From: Pantoea deleyi
GTDB lineage: Bacteria; Pseudomonadota; Gammaproteobacteria; Enterobacterales; Enterobacteriaceae
Direction: 5' to 3'
NCBI RefSeq assembly: GCF_022647325.1
Contig: NZ_CP071406.1
Span: 62,001-126,000, forward strand
Length of the DNA: 64,000 bases
Below are positions 27,271-36,605 of the stretch, piece by piece; position 1 is the first letter of the stretch; every line of letters begins with the position of its first letter. The position numbers and the translations under genes were made by a program. The notes under the pieces are model-generated. The model was not told the DNA's origin. It was given only the letters and a program-made list of their open reading frames with translations, and made no database searches.

Positions 27271-27819
27271 ATGAAAAAACTGGTTTTTTTATCCGCATCA
27301 GTAATGTCTGCTCTGTTTGCGTCACAGGCATTCGCAGTGTCAAATAATACGATTGCTTTTCAGGGTGAGGTCACTGCCGAAACCTGCTCTGTAACCGTAA
27401 ATGGTAATACCGCAAAACCTACTATCCTCCTGCCCACCGTTAATGTTTCAGCACTGAATGGCAGCGGCAAAGTTGCTGGTCAGACGACGTTTGATATCGG
27501 TGTCACAAGCTGTGGAGGAAATAACATCACCAGCACGGCCATCTCAACCGTTTTCACCGGCAACAATGTAAGCGATAAAGGCAATCTGAGTAATCTGGCT
27601 GCAACGGATGCGGCAGGTAATGTAGAAATCCAGATCCTGGATACTAAAGGGAAAGGGATTAACTTCAATGACGGCTCCTTTAGCGGTGCTGGCGACCTGA
27701 CACTGGCTGCGGGTAAGAAAGAGGCATCTGCAACCTACACAGCGCAATACTATGCAACTGGCGCTGCCACTGCCGGTGCTGTTGAAGCCACCATGCAGTA
27801 CGCCATCAGCTACAAATAA
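27271..27819 (+). CDS. Major fimbrial subunit (type 1 pilin family)
   Basis: 182 residues from the ATG at 27271, with AGGGAAG upstream. The signal peptide MKKLVFLSASVMSALFASQAFA is followed by a mature pilin starting VSNNTIAFQGEV. The two conserved cysteines (AETCSVTV near 43 and VTSCGG near 77) form the pilin disulfide. The C-terminus MQYAISYK carries the penultimate aromatic and beta-zipper pattern recognised by the chaperone. It is exported by Sec and polymerised by donor-strand exchange through the usher. First gene of a chaperone/usher operon. A hairpin with U-tract right after it should make it the most abundant product. Confidence 0.92.
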   Translation: MKKLVFLSASVMSALFASQAFAVSNNTIAFQGEVTAETCSVTVNGNTAKPTILLPTVNVSALNGSGKVAGQTTFDIGVTSCGGNNITSTAISTVFTGNNVSDKGNLSNLAATDAAGNVEIQILDTKGKGINFNDGSFSGAGDLTLAAGKKEASATYTAQYYATGAATAGAVEATMQYAISYK

Positions 27820-27870
27820 TAACTATATCCGCAGGGATGAAGATTTTTTCTGAAATATTCCAGATTAAAT

Positions 27871-27894
27871 CGGGTCAGGGAAGGCCCGCTTTTT
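27871..27894 (+). terminator. Intra-operon attenuator after the major pilin
   Basis: CGGGTC and GGCCCG (one T-G pair) form a six-pair stem with a six-base loop, followed by CTTTTTC. Its place between major subunit and chaperone is typical of fimbrial operons, where partial termination raises pilin relative to assembly proteins. Confidence 0.6.
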
Positions 27895-27938
27895 CTGTTC
27901 GGCCAGGGGTTGGCATTAATTTTTTATGGATAACTACT

Positions 27939-28676
27939 ATGTCTCGATTACTTCGAAAAGATTCGTCATATCATCGCATTTTGTTTTTTTTGCTCTCTTT
28001 TCTTCTTTGCCAGTCGGTATATGCCAGTGTCGTAATGACAGGATCGCGGATAATTTATCCTTCGGATGCAAAGTCTGTCGACGTCCAGTTAAGAAATAAC
28101 GATGACTTCCCGTACGTTATCCAGGCATGGTTTGACAGTGGTGACAACACATCCACAGCCGCCACGGGTAAGGCTCCGTTTGTGGTAGTGCCCCCTACAT
28201 TCAGGATCGCAGAAAAAGAGGGTCAGGTATTACGTATTTTTTTCACTGGTAAAACAGCCTTACCTCAGGATCGCGAATCCGTTTTTTATTTTAATTTCCT
28301 TCAGATTCCACCGGGCAATGTTGCAGGTGACAAAGGCAGTCAGATGATGGTTATGCTGAAAAACAGATTGAAGCTGTTTTACCGTCCTGCCTCACTGAAA
28401 AATAACCCGAAAAAAGTATTCGATTTATTAACGTTTAGCGAAATTTCCTCTTCCAGCATCCGTATTACCAATCACTCACCCTATTACGTTTCGCTTAGCA
28501 AGGTTGCTGTCAGAGGCGCAGCAGCAAAACAAGAGCCACCGATGCTTGCACCGTTTGCAACGGCCGAAGTGGCTTTGAAGGAAAACAAGACAGGCTCCGG
28601 CACCCAGGGAATTGAAATTGGATTAATTAATGATTATGGGGCAATGGTGACGCATGAATATTCAATTCAGAAATAA
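27939..28676 (+). CDS. Periplasmic fimbrial chaperone (PapD/FimC family)
   Basis: 245 residues from the ATG at 27939, chosen because it starts just before a long signal peptide (RILFFLLSFLLCQSVYA). Upstream in-frame codons overlap the attenuator hairpin. Two immunoglobulin-like domains follow: domain 1 with SRIIYPSDAKSVDVQLRNND and FVVVPPTFRIAEKEGQVLRI, where the basic residues binding the subunit C-terminus are found, and the FYFNFLQIPP signature. Domain 2 starts near RLKLFYRP. It caps pilin subunits by donor-strand complementation and delivers them to the usher. Its stop lies 23 bases inside the usher gene, so translation is coupled. Confidence 0.92.
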   Translation: MSRLLRKDSSYHRILFFLLSFLLCQSVYASVVMTGSRIIYPSDAKSVDVQLRNNDDFPYVIQAWFDSGDNTSTAATGKAPFVVVPPTFRIAEKEGQVLRIFFTGKTALPQDRESVFYFNFLQIPPGNVAGDKGSQMMVMLKNRLKLFYRPASLKNNPKKVFDLLTFSEISSSSIRITNHSPYYVSLSKVAVRGAAAKQEPPMLAPFATAEVALKENKTGSGTQGIEIGLINDYGAMVTHEYSIQK

Positions 28677-31239
28677 AGGAACAGGCTTTCGCCTGGCTGT
28701 CATCAGTTGCCTTGTCAAAGCCGCGGTCTTTACTCAGGTTGTCCAGGCTCAGGAATACCGGTTCGACAATAATCTGCTGGCCGGTTCCGGCTTCTCAGAG
28801 GGCATTGACCTTGATCAGTTCAATGAAAAACAGGCCCAGATTCCTGAAGGTCAGCAAATCCTCGACATCAGTCTGAATGGGACAACCATCAGGAGTCAGG
28901 TACCGGTAAATTTTCGCAAAAAGAGCGCCGCCGATAAAAGTGCGCAACCCTGCATTGATGCCGACATGGTGAAACTGCTTCAGCTGAAATCCGGGCTGGC
29001 GGAGGCCACTAAACAAAAGTGTCTGCTGCTTTCGGATCTGACGACGCAGGGAAAATGGAATATCAGGCAGGCTACGCTGACGCTCAACTTTCTCATCCCG
29101 CAGATTTTGCTCAATCATCAGCCGCGTGATTACATCCCCGTTTCTGAATGGGATGCTGGTACGCCGCTGGTTTTTTTACGCCATAACACCAGCTTTACCC
29201 GCAATCTCCGGCGCGATACGCACTCCAGCTATCTCTGGAGTCTGATTAACGCAGGCGGCAATCTCGGCATGTGGCAGTTACGTCATCAGGCCAATATGCG
29301 CTATATGGATAGCACACCAGGCGATGCTCAGTATAAATGGAACGCCGTGCGCACATGGGTACAGCGTCCACTGCCAGCCCTCTCCAGCGAACTGATGGTA
29401 GGTGACACATTTACCGACAGTTCAATGTTCGGGTCGATCTCTTTTAACGGGGTGAAACTCGCGACCGATCAACGGATGTGGCCACAGGGCCGCCGTGGAT
29501 ATGCACCGGAAGTCCGGGGTGTGGCAATCAGTGATGCCCGAGTCCTGATCAGTCAGGGTGGCAGCGTGATCTACGAAACGCAGGTTCCACCCGGCCCCTT
29601 CCTGATTGATGATCTCTACAACACCCGCAGCCAGGGCGATTTGAAAGTCCAGATTATCGAAGCTGACGGCAAATCTTCTTTTTTTACCGTCCCTTACGCT
29701 GCCGTTCCGGAATCCATGCGTCCGGGAAATCTGAGCTATCAGTTTTCCGCCGGTAAAGTCAGGAATTACTACGCCGTCCAGAACGCCTTTACCGAAGGTG
29801 TATTGCAGTATGGTCTCAGCAACAGTATCACCGCTAACACCGGTGCCCGCTTCGGCAATGATTATCAGGCATTACTGATGGGCGGGGTATACGCCTCAGA
29901 ACTGGGCGCGCTCTCGCTCAACACCACCTGGTCGCACGCCAGAGTGGAAGATGACCTGACCCGAAGCGGCTGGCGTGCGGAAGCCTCGTACAGCAAAACC
30001 TTCTCTACCAATACTAATCTGGTTCTCGCCGCCTACCGTTACTCCACCTCAGGCTACCGTGATCTTGAGGACGTGCTGGGCGTCCGGCGTCAGCAGAAGA
30101 GCGGAACACACTACTACTCCGATACGCTCAAACAGCGCAACCGCTTTACCGCGACGGTAAGCCAGAACATGGCTGATTACGGAACCCTTGCGCTCACCGG
30201 AAGCAGCACCGACTACTACAACAATCGGTCACGCATCAGCGAATTCCAGTTCTCCTATAACAATCTGTGGCGCAGGATGAGCTACAGCCTCAATGTCGGA
30301 AGGCAGCGTTCGAGCTGGAGCAGCAACGATTTCTATAGCGTCAGTGACAGTGACTACGACTCCGGCCGTTATCAGAAATACACAGAGAACATCGTCTCTG
30401 TTGGTATCTCCATTCCGCTCGACTGGCGTGATAGCCGCTCAACCATCGCGCTGGATATGACGCGGGATAAAAACACCACGTCCGCAATGAGCACGCTGTC
30501 GGGTTCAGCAGGTGAAAGCAGTGACTTTACCTATGCGTTTTACGCCGGTTACGACCGCTATCGTGATGACGCCCAGCGTAAAAATCACGACGCGCACTGG
30601 GGAACCAACGTACAGGAACGCACCCGAATGGGTACGCTTCGCGCCTCCTACGCCCGCAGTGATAATTACCACCAGCTCGGTCTGGGCACGGCGGGTACGC
30701 TCGCACTTCACGGCGGCGGCGTCACCTATGGCCCCTACGCCAGCGACACTTTTGCGCTGGTCGAGGCGAAAGGCGCCAGCGGCGCGAGCGTCAACAATGC
30801 GCAGGGGGCAAAAATCGATCCCTTTGGCTATGCCATCGTGCCATCGCTGGCCCCCTATCGCCATAACACCATCAGCCTGGACAGCAACTCCATCTCCAGA
30901 GACGTTGAACTCGAAAGCGGCAATGTACGCGTCGTACCAGTATTTGGCAGCGTGCCGAAAGTGACATTTAAAACCCTGAGTGGTTCGCCAGCCCTGATTT
31001 CGGCCACCCTGCCCGATGGCATGCCCGTCCCCATGGGCGCAGAAGTCAAAGACAGCCACGGCAACAGCATCGGAATGGCCGGTCAGAATGGTCAGATCTA
31101 CGCCCGTCTTCCTGATGCGTCTGGCACGCTGTTTGTGAGCTGGGGCAGCGACAGGAAATGCCGCATTAACTATCAGTTGCCATCCGGAAAAGTGAGTGAT
31201 GGCAGCTTCGCGCATTTGAACGGTGTCTGCTTCAAGTGA
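28654..31239 (+). CDS. Outer-membrane fimbrial usher
   Basis: 861 residues, the usual usher length. A signal peptide (ending QVVQAQ) is followed by the N-terminal chaperone-binding domain beginning YRFDNNLLAGSG. A 24-strand barrel with an inserted plug (region PEVRGVAISDARVLISQGG, residues 280-350, the classic usher signature) comes next. Two C-terminal domains include SVPKVTFKTLSG and end with a Cys pair (RKCRINYQLP and NGVCFK). It forms the pore through which subunits are exported and assembled. It overlaps the first chaperone gene, and the adhesin gene starts 22 bases after it. Confidence 0.95.
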   Translation: MNIQFRNKGTGFRLAVISCLVKAAVFTQVVQAQEYRFDNNLLAGSGFSEGIDLDQFNEKQAQIPEGQQILDISLNGTTIRSQVPVNFRKKSAADKSAQPCIDADMVKLLQLKSGLAEATKQKCLLLSDLTTQGKWNIRQATLTLNFLIPQILLNHQPRDYIPVSEWDAGTPLVFLRHNTSFTRNLRRDTHSSYLWSLINAGGNLGMWQLRHQANMRYMDSTPGDAQYKWNAVRTWVQRPLPALSSELMVGDTFTDSSMFGSISFNGVKLATDQRMWPQGRRGYAPEVRGVAISDARVLISQGGSVIYETQVPPGPFLIDDLYNTRSQGDLKVQIIEADGKSSFFTVPYAAVPESMRPGNLSYQFSAGKVRNYYAVQNAFTEGVLQYGLSNSITANTGARFGNDYQALLMGGVYASELGALSLNTTWSHARVEDDLTRSGWRAEASYSKTFSTNTNLVLAAYRYSTSGYRDLEDVLGVRRQQKSGTHYYSDTLKQRNRFTATVSQNMADYGTLALTGSSTDYYNNRSRISEFQFSYNNLWRRMSYSLNVGRQRSSWSSNDFYSVSDSDYDSGRYQKYTENIVSVGISIPLDWRDSRSTIALDMTRDKNTTSAMSTLSGSAGESSDFTYAFYAGYDRYRDDAQRKNHDAHWGTNVQERTRMGTLRASYARSDNYHQLGLGTAGTLALHGGGVTYGPYASDTFALVEAKGASGASVNNAQGAKIDPFGYAIVPSLAPYRHNTISLDSNSISRDVELESGNVRVVPVFGSVPKVTFKTLSGSPALISATLPDGMPVPMGAEVKDSHGNSIGMAGQNGQIYARLPDASGTLFVSWGSDRKCRINYQLPSGKVSDGSFAHLNGVCFK

Positions 31240-31261
31240 ACTTCTTTCAGTGAGAACAGAT

Positions 31262-32608
31262 ATGAAATTTAACATCACTACATTAAGACCCTGGTTGTGC
31301 GCCGGCCTTTTCATGGCGTGCGCAACAGATGTGCAGGCATTCTGCTTCAAGGTTACGGGTGTTGGTACAGGCACCTCATCGATCCCGCAGAAAGTGGCCA
31401 ATATGGGCTATACCGCAGCGCCCTGGGGAAACGGGGTGCTGAATGCTGCTGCGGGCACTATCTCCTTCGGCACCATCTCCATGGGCACCGGCGCTGAAGC
31501 GCTGGCACCCGCCGGAACTGTGATTGCCTCGGCTGACCTGCCGTTTCTCGATAAAGGAATGAAAGAGCCGTACGCCGCCAATCAGATCGTGTTTAAGTGC
31601 GCGCTGAGCGACGCTGAGGAGCTATACGAGGTTTACGCCCTGCCGGGCGGTTCAGGAATGTTTTATGGAGGAAAAGCCGTTACGGACATTGAAGGGGCTT
31701 ATCAGACGCCAGCGATGGGGATCGCCTATCGTATTACCAATCAGAAGACCGGGCTCTATTACACTGGCTACTGGCAGGAACGCAAGCTGACCTCTGATGA
31801 CTATTTTGTTGTAGATTCGACCCTCTACATTCCTGCTTCGTCTTTTGACAGCGCGACCTTTGAGTTACTCAAAACCAACGATGTTTATGGCACCCCTACA
31901 CGCAACGCCTTCTCACAGATTGTGACGCCACAGGCTTATGAGGCGCTCAGAACCTCTGGCATCAATAACACCGCCAAAACGGGGAGCCTGGCTTATGCAC
32001 CCACGCCAGCCATGACCTCGGCTGTCTGGAGTATGCGAGGCGGATCAACGACCATCATCCACGGCAATACCTGTACCCTCGCAGATTTTGATCAGGTTGT
32101 TAAATTGCCACCCATCAGCGTCGGCAATCTGCGAATCGGTGACAAGAGCAGTAACACCTTCAATGTCGCCATCAGTTGCGAAAAGGGTGCGCATTCTGGC
32201 ACCGCAACCAACGTCAATGATGCGCCTGTCGCGGTCGGTTTTCTGGTGACACAGCCTGCCGCGCTGTCTCAGGCGAGTACGCTGGGTCTTCAGACCAGTG
32301 CTGGCGGCATCAGTCATCTTCTGGACAACAACTACGGTGCCAGTGGTGTCGCTTCGGGGGTTGGAATTCGTCTTTATGCTGCAACAGGCGAAGCACTGAA
32401 TCTGTTGTCCAGCACCGCGACTACCGGCTCCGGAGCCGCCGCAGGCTGGTATGGCTATGCGGACCTGATGGGACAAAGAGGCGTAACGACCGAGGGCAAC
32501 ACGGAGTATGGAGGAACTTTTACCGCTTCACTCGAACAACTCCCGGGATTAACCGCTCAGGCAGGATCAGTTAATGCGCAAGCACAGATTATTGTCAGCC
32601 TTCAGTAA
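31262..32608 (+). CDS. Two-domain fimbrial tip adhesin
   Basis: 448 residues from the ATG at 31262. A signal peptide (ending TDVQA) leads to an N-terminal domain of about 250 residues beginning FCFKVTGVGTGTSS that resembles no family I can name; this would be the receptor-binding lectin-like domain. The C-terminal 170 residues are a pilin domain with paired cysteines (NTCTLADFDQVVKLPPISVG and ISCEKGAHSG) and a typical ending, AQAQIIVSLQ. Length, operon position after the usher and two-domain layout match FimH-type adhesins. Ligand is unknown. The 3' end overlaps the next gene by 35 bases. Confidence 0.85.
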   Translation: MKFNITTLRPWLCAGLFMACATDVQAFCFKVTGVGTGTSSIPQKVANMGYTAAPWGNGVLNAAAGTISFGTISMGTGAEALAPAGTVIASADLPFLDKGMKEPYAANQIVFKCALSDAEELYEVYALPGGSGMFYGGKAVTDIEGAYQTPAMGIAYRITNQKTGLYYTGYWQERKLTSDDYFVVDSTLYIPASSFDSATFELLKTNDVYGTPTRNAFSQIVTPQAYEALRTSGINNTAKTGSLAYAPTPAMTSAVWSMRGGSTTIIHGNTCTLADFDQVVKLPPISVGNLRIGDKSSNTFNVAISCEKGAHSGTATNVNDAPVAVGFLVTQPAALSQASTLGLQTSAGGISHLLDNNYGASGVASGVGIRLYAATGEALNLLSSTATTGSGAAAGWYGYADLMGQRGVTTEGNTEYGGTFTASLEQLPGLTAQAGSVNAQAQIIVSLQ

Positions 32609-33311
32609 CCTGCTGCTGACCGGTGTACTCATGCTGTGCACCGGCTCCGCCTCTGCGGTTGTTAACACCACGCAAAGCCGACTGGTCTTCGATGAAAACA
32701 GTGAGGTGCAATCGCTGACGGTGGTGAACTCCCACAGCGCACCGGCGCTGGTGCAAATCTGGACCGATGACAGCGATCCACTGAGTCCGCCGGATCGCAT
32801 AAGTACGCCGCTGGTCGTCGTCCCTCCCCTGTTCAGGCTGGACCCGGCTGAATCGCGCACCCTGCGCGTGATGCTGCTTTCACGCAAAGATATGCCCCAG
32901 GATCGGGAACGATTGTACTGGCTGAATATTTACCAGATTCCACCGACGCCCCAGCCACAGGCCGCGCAGGAGAAGAAAGTCATTTTTCCGCTTCGTATCC
33001 GACTGAAGGTTTTTATACGACCCGCAGGGGTTAAAGCCCCGGAAGAGGAAATCGGCAAGAAGCTGAAGTTTACGCTTAAAGCACTCAACGCGCAGAGCAG
33101 AGAACTCTGTGTACAAAATCCGACTCCCTATTATATGAATCTCGGGAGTCTCAGCCTGGGTAAGGAAATGCTGACATCAGAGATGATTGCACCCTTCTCT
33201 TCCAGCACCGTTGCCCTGAAAAAAAAGAGCGACAGCCGCATATTAACGTGGTCTGTCATTGACGATTATGGCACACAGAAATCCTATAAAAGAGAGCTGA
33301 GCTGCCCGTGA
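32574..33311 (+). CDS. Second periplasmic fimbrial chaperone
   Basis: 245 residues with a signal peptide (ending GSASA) and both chaperone domains: STPLVVVPPLFRLDPAESRT, LYWLNIYQIPP, RLKVFIRPAG. Its C-terminal domain ends with a Cys pair (RELCVQNPTPYY and RELSCP), which the first chaperone lacks. It starts 35 bases inside the adhesin gene, suggesting tight coupling and possibly a dedicated role for the tip adhesin. Two chaperones for one usher is an arrangement seen in some fimbrial operons. The division of labour here is inferred. Confidence 0.9.
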   Translation: MRKHRLLSAFSNLLLTGVLMLCTGSASAVVNTTQSRLVFDENSEVQSLTVVNSHSAPALVQIWTDDSDPLSPPDRISTPLVVVPPLFRLDPAESRTLRVMLLSRKDMPQDRERLYWLNIYQIPPTPQPQAAQEKKVIFPLRIRLKVFIRPAGVKAPEEEIGKKLKFTLKALNAQSRELCVQNPTPYYMNLGSLSLGKEMLTSEMIAPFSSSTVALKKKSDSRILTWSVIDDYGTQKSYKRELSCP

Positions 33312-33961
33312 AAACTGATACGCTCAAAACGATAAGTATGACATATTTCCACAGGTACCATATGTCCTACGATTTAATCGCTTCATTCATCCAGCATGAG
33401 ATGAATATTCAAACCATTACCCTGAAACACTTTCCCGGCCTGGAGGATCTTTTAACTGCCATCGAAGAAAACAGCATTGACATCATTATTTTTAACTCCT
33501 CATGTTTATTTGATGGGTCGTTCCGCGAAAAAGAGATCCGGAGAGTGCTGGACGCATCGTGCGGTAACAAACATATCATCACCATTTTTTTTGCTCAGAA
33601 TATGAAATCGGCGCTGCTGAAAAAAATGCTCGATGCGGGCGTCAATATTGTGGTCAGTCTGCAGGACAGACCGCAGGAGCTGATTAAAGCACTGGCAGAG
33701 AAAATGACCACCTCAGACGAAAAGACCTATATTTCTCAGTCTGTCTGTGAAAATCTGCAGCAGGAGTGTACTGAACTGACACCTAAAGAGTGGGAGGTGA
33801 TTAACCTTATTCGGGAGGGATATTCGCTGTCAGAAATTGCCTCTAAAAAATGCCGTGCCATGAGCACTATTTCAACACAAAAAAGAAACGCAATGAATAA
33901 ACTTCATCTGCGAAATGAAAACGAATTATTGCTTTTCCTGCATCAGAACGAATTCTTTTAA
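33308..33961 (+). CDS. LuxR-type regulator in the fimbrial operon
   Basis: 217 residues starting at GTG 33308, which overlaps the preceding stop by four bases (GTGA). The C-terminal LuxR/GerE helix-turn-helix is clear: ELTPKEWEVINLIREGYSLSE, IASKKCRAMSTISTQKRNAM, then KLHLRNENELLLFL. The N-terminus has a pseudo-receiver character (IDIIIFNSSCLFDGS, where the phospho-Asp strand would be), like the LuxR-type protein at 24440. Being inside the operon, it may autoregulate fimbriation and the exporter genes that begin only 24 bases after it. It resembles FimZ/CsgD-type surface-structure regulators in organisation, not in detailed sequence. Confidence 0.82.
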   Translation: MKTDTLKTISMTYFHRYHMSYDLIASFIQHEMNIQTITLKHFPGLEDLLTAIEENSIDIIIFNSSCLFDGSFREKEIRRVLDASCGNKHIITIFFAQNMKSALLKKMLDAGVNIVVSLQDRPQELIKALAEKMTTSDEKTYISQSVCENLQQECTELTPKEWEVINLIREGYSLSEIASKKCRAMSTISTQKRNAMNKLHLRNENELLLFLHQNEFF

Positions 33962-33985
33962 TTTTATATTATTATCTGGAAATTC

Positions 33986-35305
33986 ATGTTTATAAAATTC
34001 ATCATGCCACTGGCAGGAGGACTCCTGCTGTCAACCCATGCCTGCGCACTGTCGCTGCAGGAATCGCTGATAGCGGCCAATAGCTATAATGCCGAAATTA
34101 AGGCTGCCCGAAGCGCTCATGACGCCGAGGGACAGAAAAAATATCAGGGCTTTGCCGGGCTGTTACCCGCGATCTCGCTTGACGGATCATGGAGTCAAAG
34201 CGATCAGCCCGATGCCGCCTACTCTGCGGGGGTCACGCGCCATAACTACAGCGTCAATCTGTCACAACCCCTGTTTGACCTGGCAAAATATGCAACCTGG
34301 CGCAGAACCGTTGTGGCCGGTGACTTAGCCGATGTGAATTTGCTGATTGCTCAGCAAAAACTGATCGGCGACGTGACGAACGCTTTTTACAGTGTGGTTT
34401 ATCAGCGCAGTGTCCTTAACACAAAGCAGCGGATCCTCACCGCGTTCAGCGCCCGGCTGAAGCAGACACAGAAAGCGCTGGACGTCGGCGATGGCACCCA
34501 CCTCGATGTAGCAGAAGCGCAGGCTAATTATGATAAAGCCGTCGCCGATGTGCTGGCGGCTGAAAATGATGTAAACGATGCCAGCCTCTATTTCCATCAG
34601 TTAACCGGCAGAGATCCCCAGGCTATTTCGGACAGCACGCTTCGCTGCGTGCGTTTTCAGGAAAAGATTAGGCCTGAACACGTAAAACGCACCGCCGCAG
34701 CCAATAATCTTGACGTGCTGGCCGCTATCGAAAGACGAAAATCCAGCGAGGCTGACATAGTCACTGCGACATCCGCGCATTTGCCAGTGGTGACCTTTCA
34801 GGCTGGCTACGGCAAAAACTGGAGTCGCGCCGAAAACGGAAATTATCTCGATACTCTGTTTGGCACCACATCCAAAACGGATAACACACAAATCAGTATC
34901 AATGTTTCAATTCCCCTCTTTGCCGGAGGCGGCCAGATTTCGCAGAGTCTGGAAGCCGCTCATCGCTATGAACAGAATAAAGACCAGGTTATCGATGCCC
35001 GCCGCAAAGCCGAACAGCAGGCCATTCAGGCAGCGTCCGGCGTTCAGAACAGCCAGACACAGATTAAAGCCTACGAACGCGCCATTCGTTCGGCGAATAA
35101 ACGGCTGACGGCTACCCGTTATGGTCGCGAGATCGGCCAGCGCACGCTGATTGATGAGTTCAATGCCGAAAAAGATTACTTCCAGGCTATACAGGATCTG
35201 GCCCAGGCGCAGAACATCCTGATTCAGTCGATTGTGAAATTAAAAACAGCCACCGGCTCGCTCGATTACGCCGCGATGAAAATTTTTAACTGTGGTACGG
35301 CCTAA
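33986..35305 (+). CDS. TolC-family outer-membrane protein of the type I exporter
   Basis: 439 residues. A signal peptide (MFIKFIMPLAGGLLLSTHACA) is followed by two TolC repeats: LSLQESLIAANSYNAEIKAA opens the first, and SEADIVTATSAHLPVVTFQA, then a barrel segment and long coiled helices, form the second. The late motif IGQRTLIDEFNAEKDYFQAIQDLAQA is typical of TolC (VGTRTxxDVLxAxxxLxxA). It forms the outer-membrane channel-tunnel. Presence of a dedicated TolC-like gene is notable, since microcin V systems use the chromosomal TolC. It starts 24 bases after the LuxR-type gene with no terminator, so it may be part of the fimbrial transcript. Confidence 0.88.
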   Translation: MFIKFIMPLAGGLLLSTHACALSLQESLIAANSYNAEIKAARSAHDAEGQKKYQGFAGLLPAISLDGSWSQSDQPDAAYSAGVTRHNYSVNLSQPLFDLAKYATWRRTVVAGDLADVNLLIAQQKLIGDVTNAFYSVVYQRSVLNTKQRILTAFSARLKQTQKALDVGDGTHLDVAEAQANYDKAVADVLAAENDVNDASLYFHQLTGRDPQAISDSTLRCVRFQEKIRPEHVKRTAAANNLDVLAAIERRKSSEADIVTATSAHLPVVTFQAGYGKNWSRAENGNYLDTLFGTTSKTDNTQISINVSIPLFAGGGQISQSLEAAHRYEQNKDQVIDARRKAEQQAIQAASGVQNSQTQIKAYERAIRSANKRLTATRYGREIGQRTLIDEFNAEKDYFQAIQDLAQAQNILIQSIVKLKTATGSLDYAAMKIFNCGTA

Positions 35306-35320
35306 TCGGGAATATTACGC

Positions 35321-36580
35321 ATGAATAACGACTTATTTCGTCAGGAATCACTGGATGCAAAGAAGACCAAAGTATTGGGTTCCGTTGCACTCTATTGTCC
35401 GCCCTTCCGCTGGATGATTATTACTTTGGTCTGCCTGCTGGTTGCCGTCCTTATCGCCTTTTGCCTGTTTGGCAGTTACACCAAACGGGAAACCGCCCAG
35501 GGTGTACTGGTGCCGGAGAACGGCATGATGAATATCACCGCGATGAGCGCCGGCACGGTTATTTCCCTTCCCGTTCGTGAAGGTGAGAGCCTGCAGAAGA
35601 ACAGCCGGATCGCGATCGTTTCTTCGGAGATCTCCACCCGCTATGGTCAGACCCGCGAGGCGATTGCTGCCCAGCTGGAGTTCCGGAAGGCGGGGCTGAG
35701 TAGCCAGCTGGACAATCTGGCCCAGCTCAACCGTGAAACGCTGAACGCGTTGCAGGAAAAAGTCACTCTGCTTGGCCAGCAGGCGAAAGAGCTGGACACC
35801 CTATACCGTCAGCGCACACAGCAGATCGAACTGTCAAAAACCCAGCATCGCAAGATGAACGCGATGCGCCGGGAGGGCTACGCCTCAAATACCCAGGTAG
35901 AGCAGCTGCAGAACGATCTGCTTGATGCCCGCGTACGCCTGCAGGACGTTGCCCGTCAGCGCATTGATGTCCGGCAGCAACTGGCTCAGGCGCGACAGCA
36001 GTTACGCGAACAGCCTATCAGCTACGACAGGCAGAAGAGTGAACTGCAGCAAAAACTCTCAGAGATTACGCAGTCGATCGTTGAGAACGAATCCCATCGC
36101 TCAATCGAACTGCGCGCCCCCGAAAAAGGCACCGTCAGTGCCGTTCTGGTTAAGCAGGGACAGGTCGTCAGTGCGGGCCAGACGCTCGCGACGGTGCTGC
36201 CGGACAATGTTCGTCTGCAGGCACGCATCATGCTCAGCAGCCGCGCGATCGGTTTTATCCGGCCCGGCCAGCGTGTGGTGTTGCGCTATCAGTCCTTTCC
36301 CTGGCAGAAGTTTGGACAGCAGTACGGAACGGTGCTGGAAATCTCGAAATCCGCGCTTTCCCCGCAGGAGGTGGCCACCATCACTGGCGACAACCAGGTT
36401 AAGGAGGCGATGTATCAGGTGAAAGTCACGCTGGATAAGCAGACCGTGCAGGCCTATGGCAGACAGAGCAGCCTCCGTCCCGGAAGCGGACTTGAAGCCG
36501 ACTTCATTGTCGATAAGCGCCACATCTACGAATGGGTTCTTGAGCCGCTGAATGCCCTTGGCAAGATGACTTCACTCTAA
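35321..36580 (+). CDS. HlyD/CvaA-family membrane-fusion protein of the microcin exporter
   Basis: 419 residues, the size of CvaA (413). One N-terminal transmembrane helix (WMIITLVCLLVAVLIAFCLF, residues 31-50) anchors it in the inner membrane. A barrel-sandwich lipoyl-like half (GVLVPENGMMNITAMSAGTV), a long coiled-coil hairpin (residues 110-260, many Gln/Leu/Arg heptads) and the second lipoyl half (LRAPEKGTVSAVLVKQGQVV) follow, then a C-terminal beta domain. It bridges the ABC transporter and the TolC-like channel. The gene follows the TolC-like gene by 15 bases and precedes the ABC transporter by 25, a complete type I secretion system. Confidence 0.92.
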   Translation: MNNDLFRQESLDAKKTKVLGSVALYCPPFRWMIITLVCLLVAVLIAFCLFGSYTKRETAQGVLVPENGMMNITAMSAGTVISLPVREGESLQKNSRIAIVSSEISTRYGQTREAIAAQLEFRKAGLSSQLDNLAQLNRETLNALQEKVTLLGQQAKELDTLYRQRTQQIELSKTQHRKMNAMRREGYASNTQVEQLQNDLLDARVRLQDVARQRIDVRQQLAQARQQLREQPISYDRQKSELQQKLSEITQSIVENESHRSIELRAPEKGTVSAVLVKQGQVVSAGQTLATVLPDNVRLQARIMLSSRAIGFIRPGQRVVLRYQSFPWQKFGQQYGTVLEISKSALSPQEVATITGDNQVKEAMYQVKVTLDKQTVQAYGRQSSLRPGSGLEADFIVDKRHIYEWVLEPLNALGKMTSL

Positions 36581-36605
36581 ATTTCTCTACTTAATCAGGT
36601 TTATC

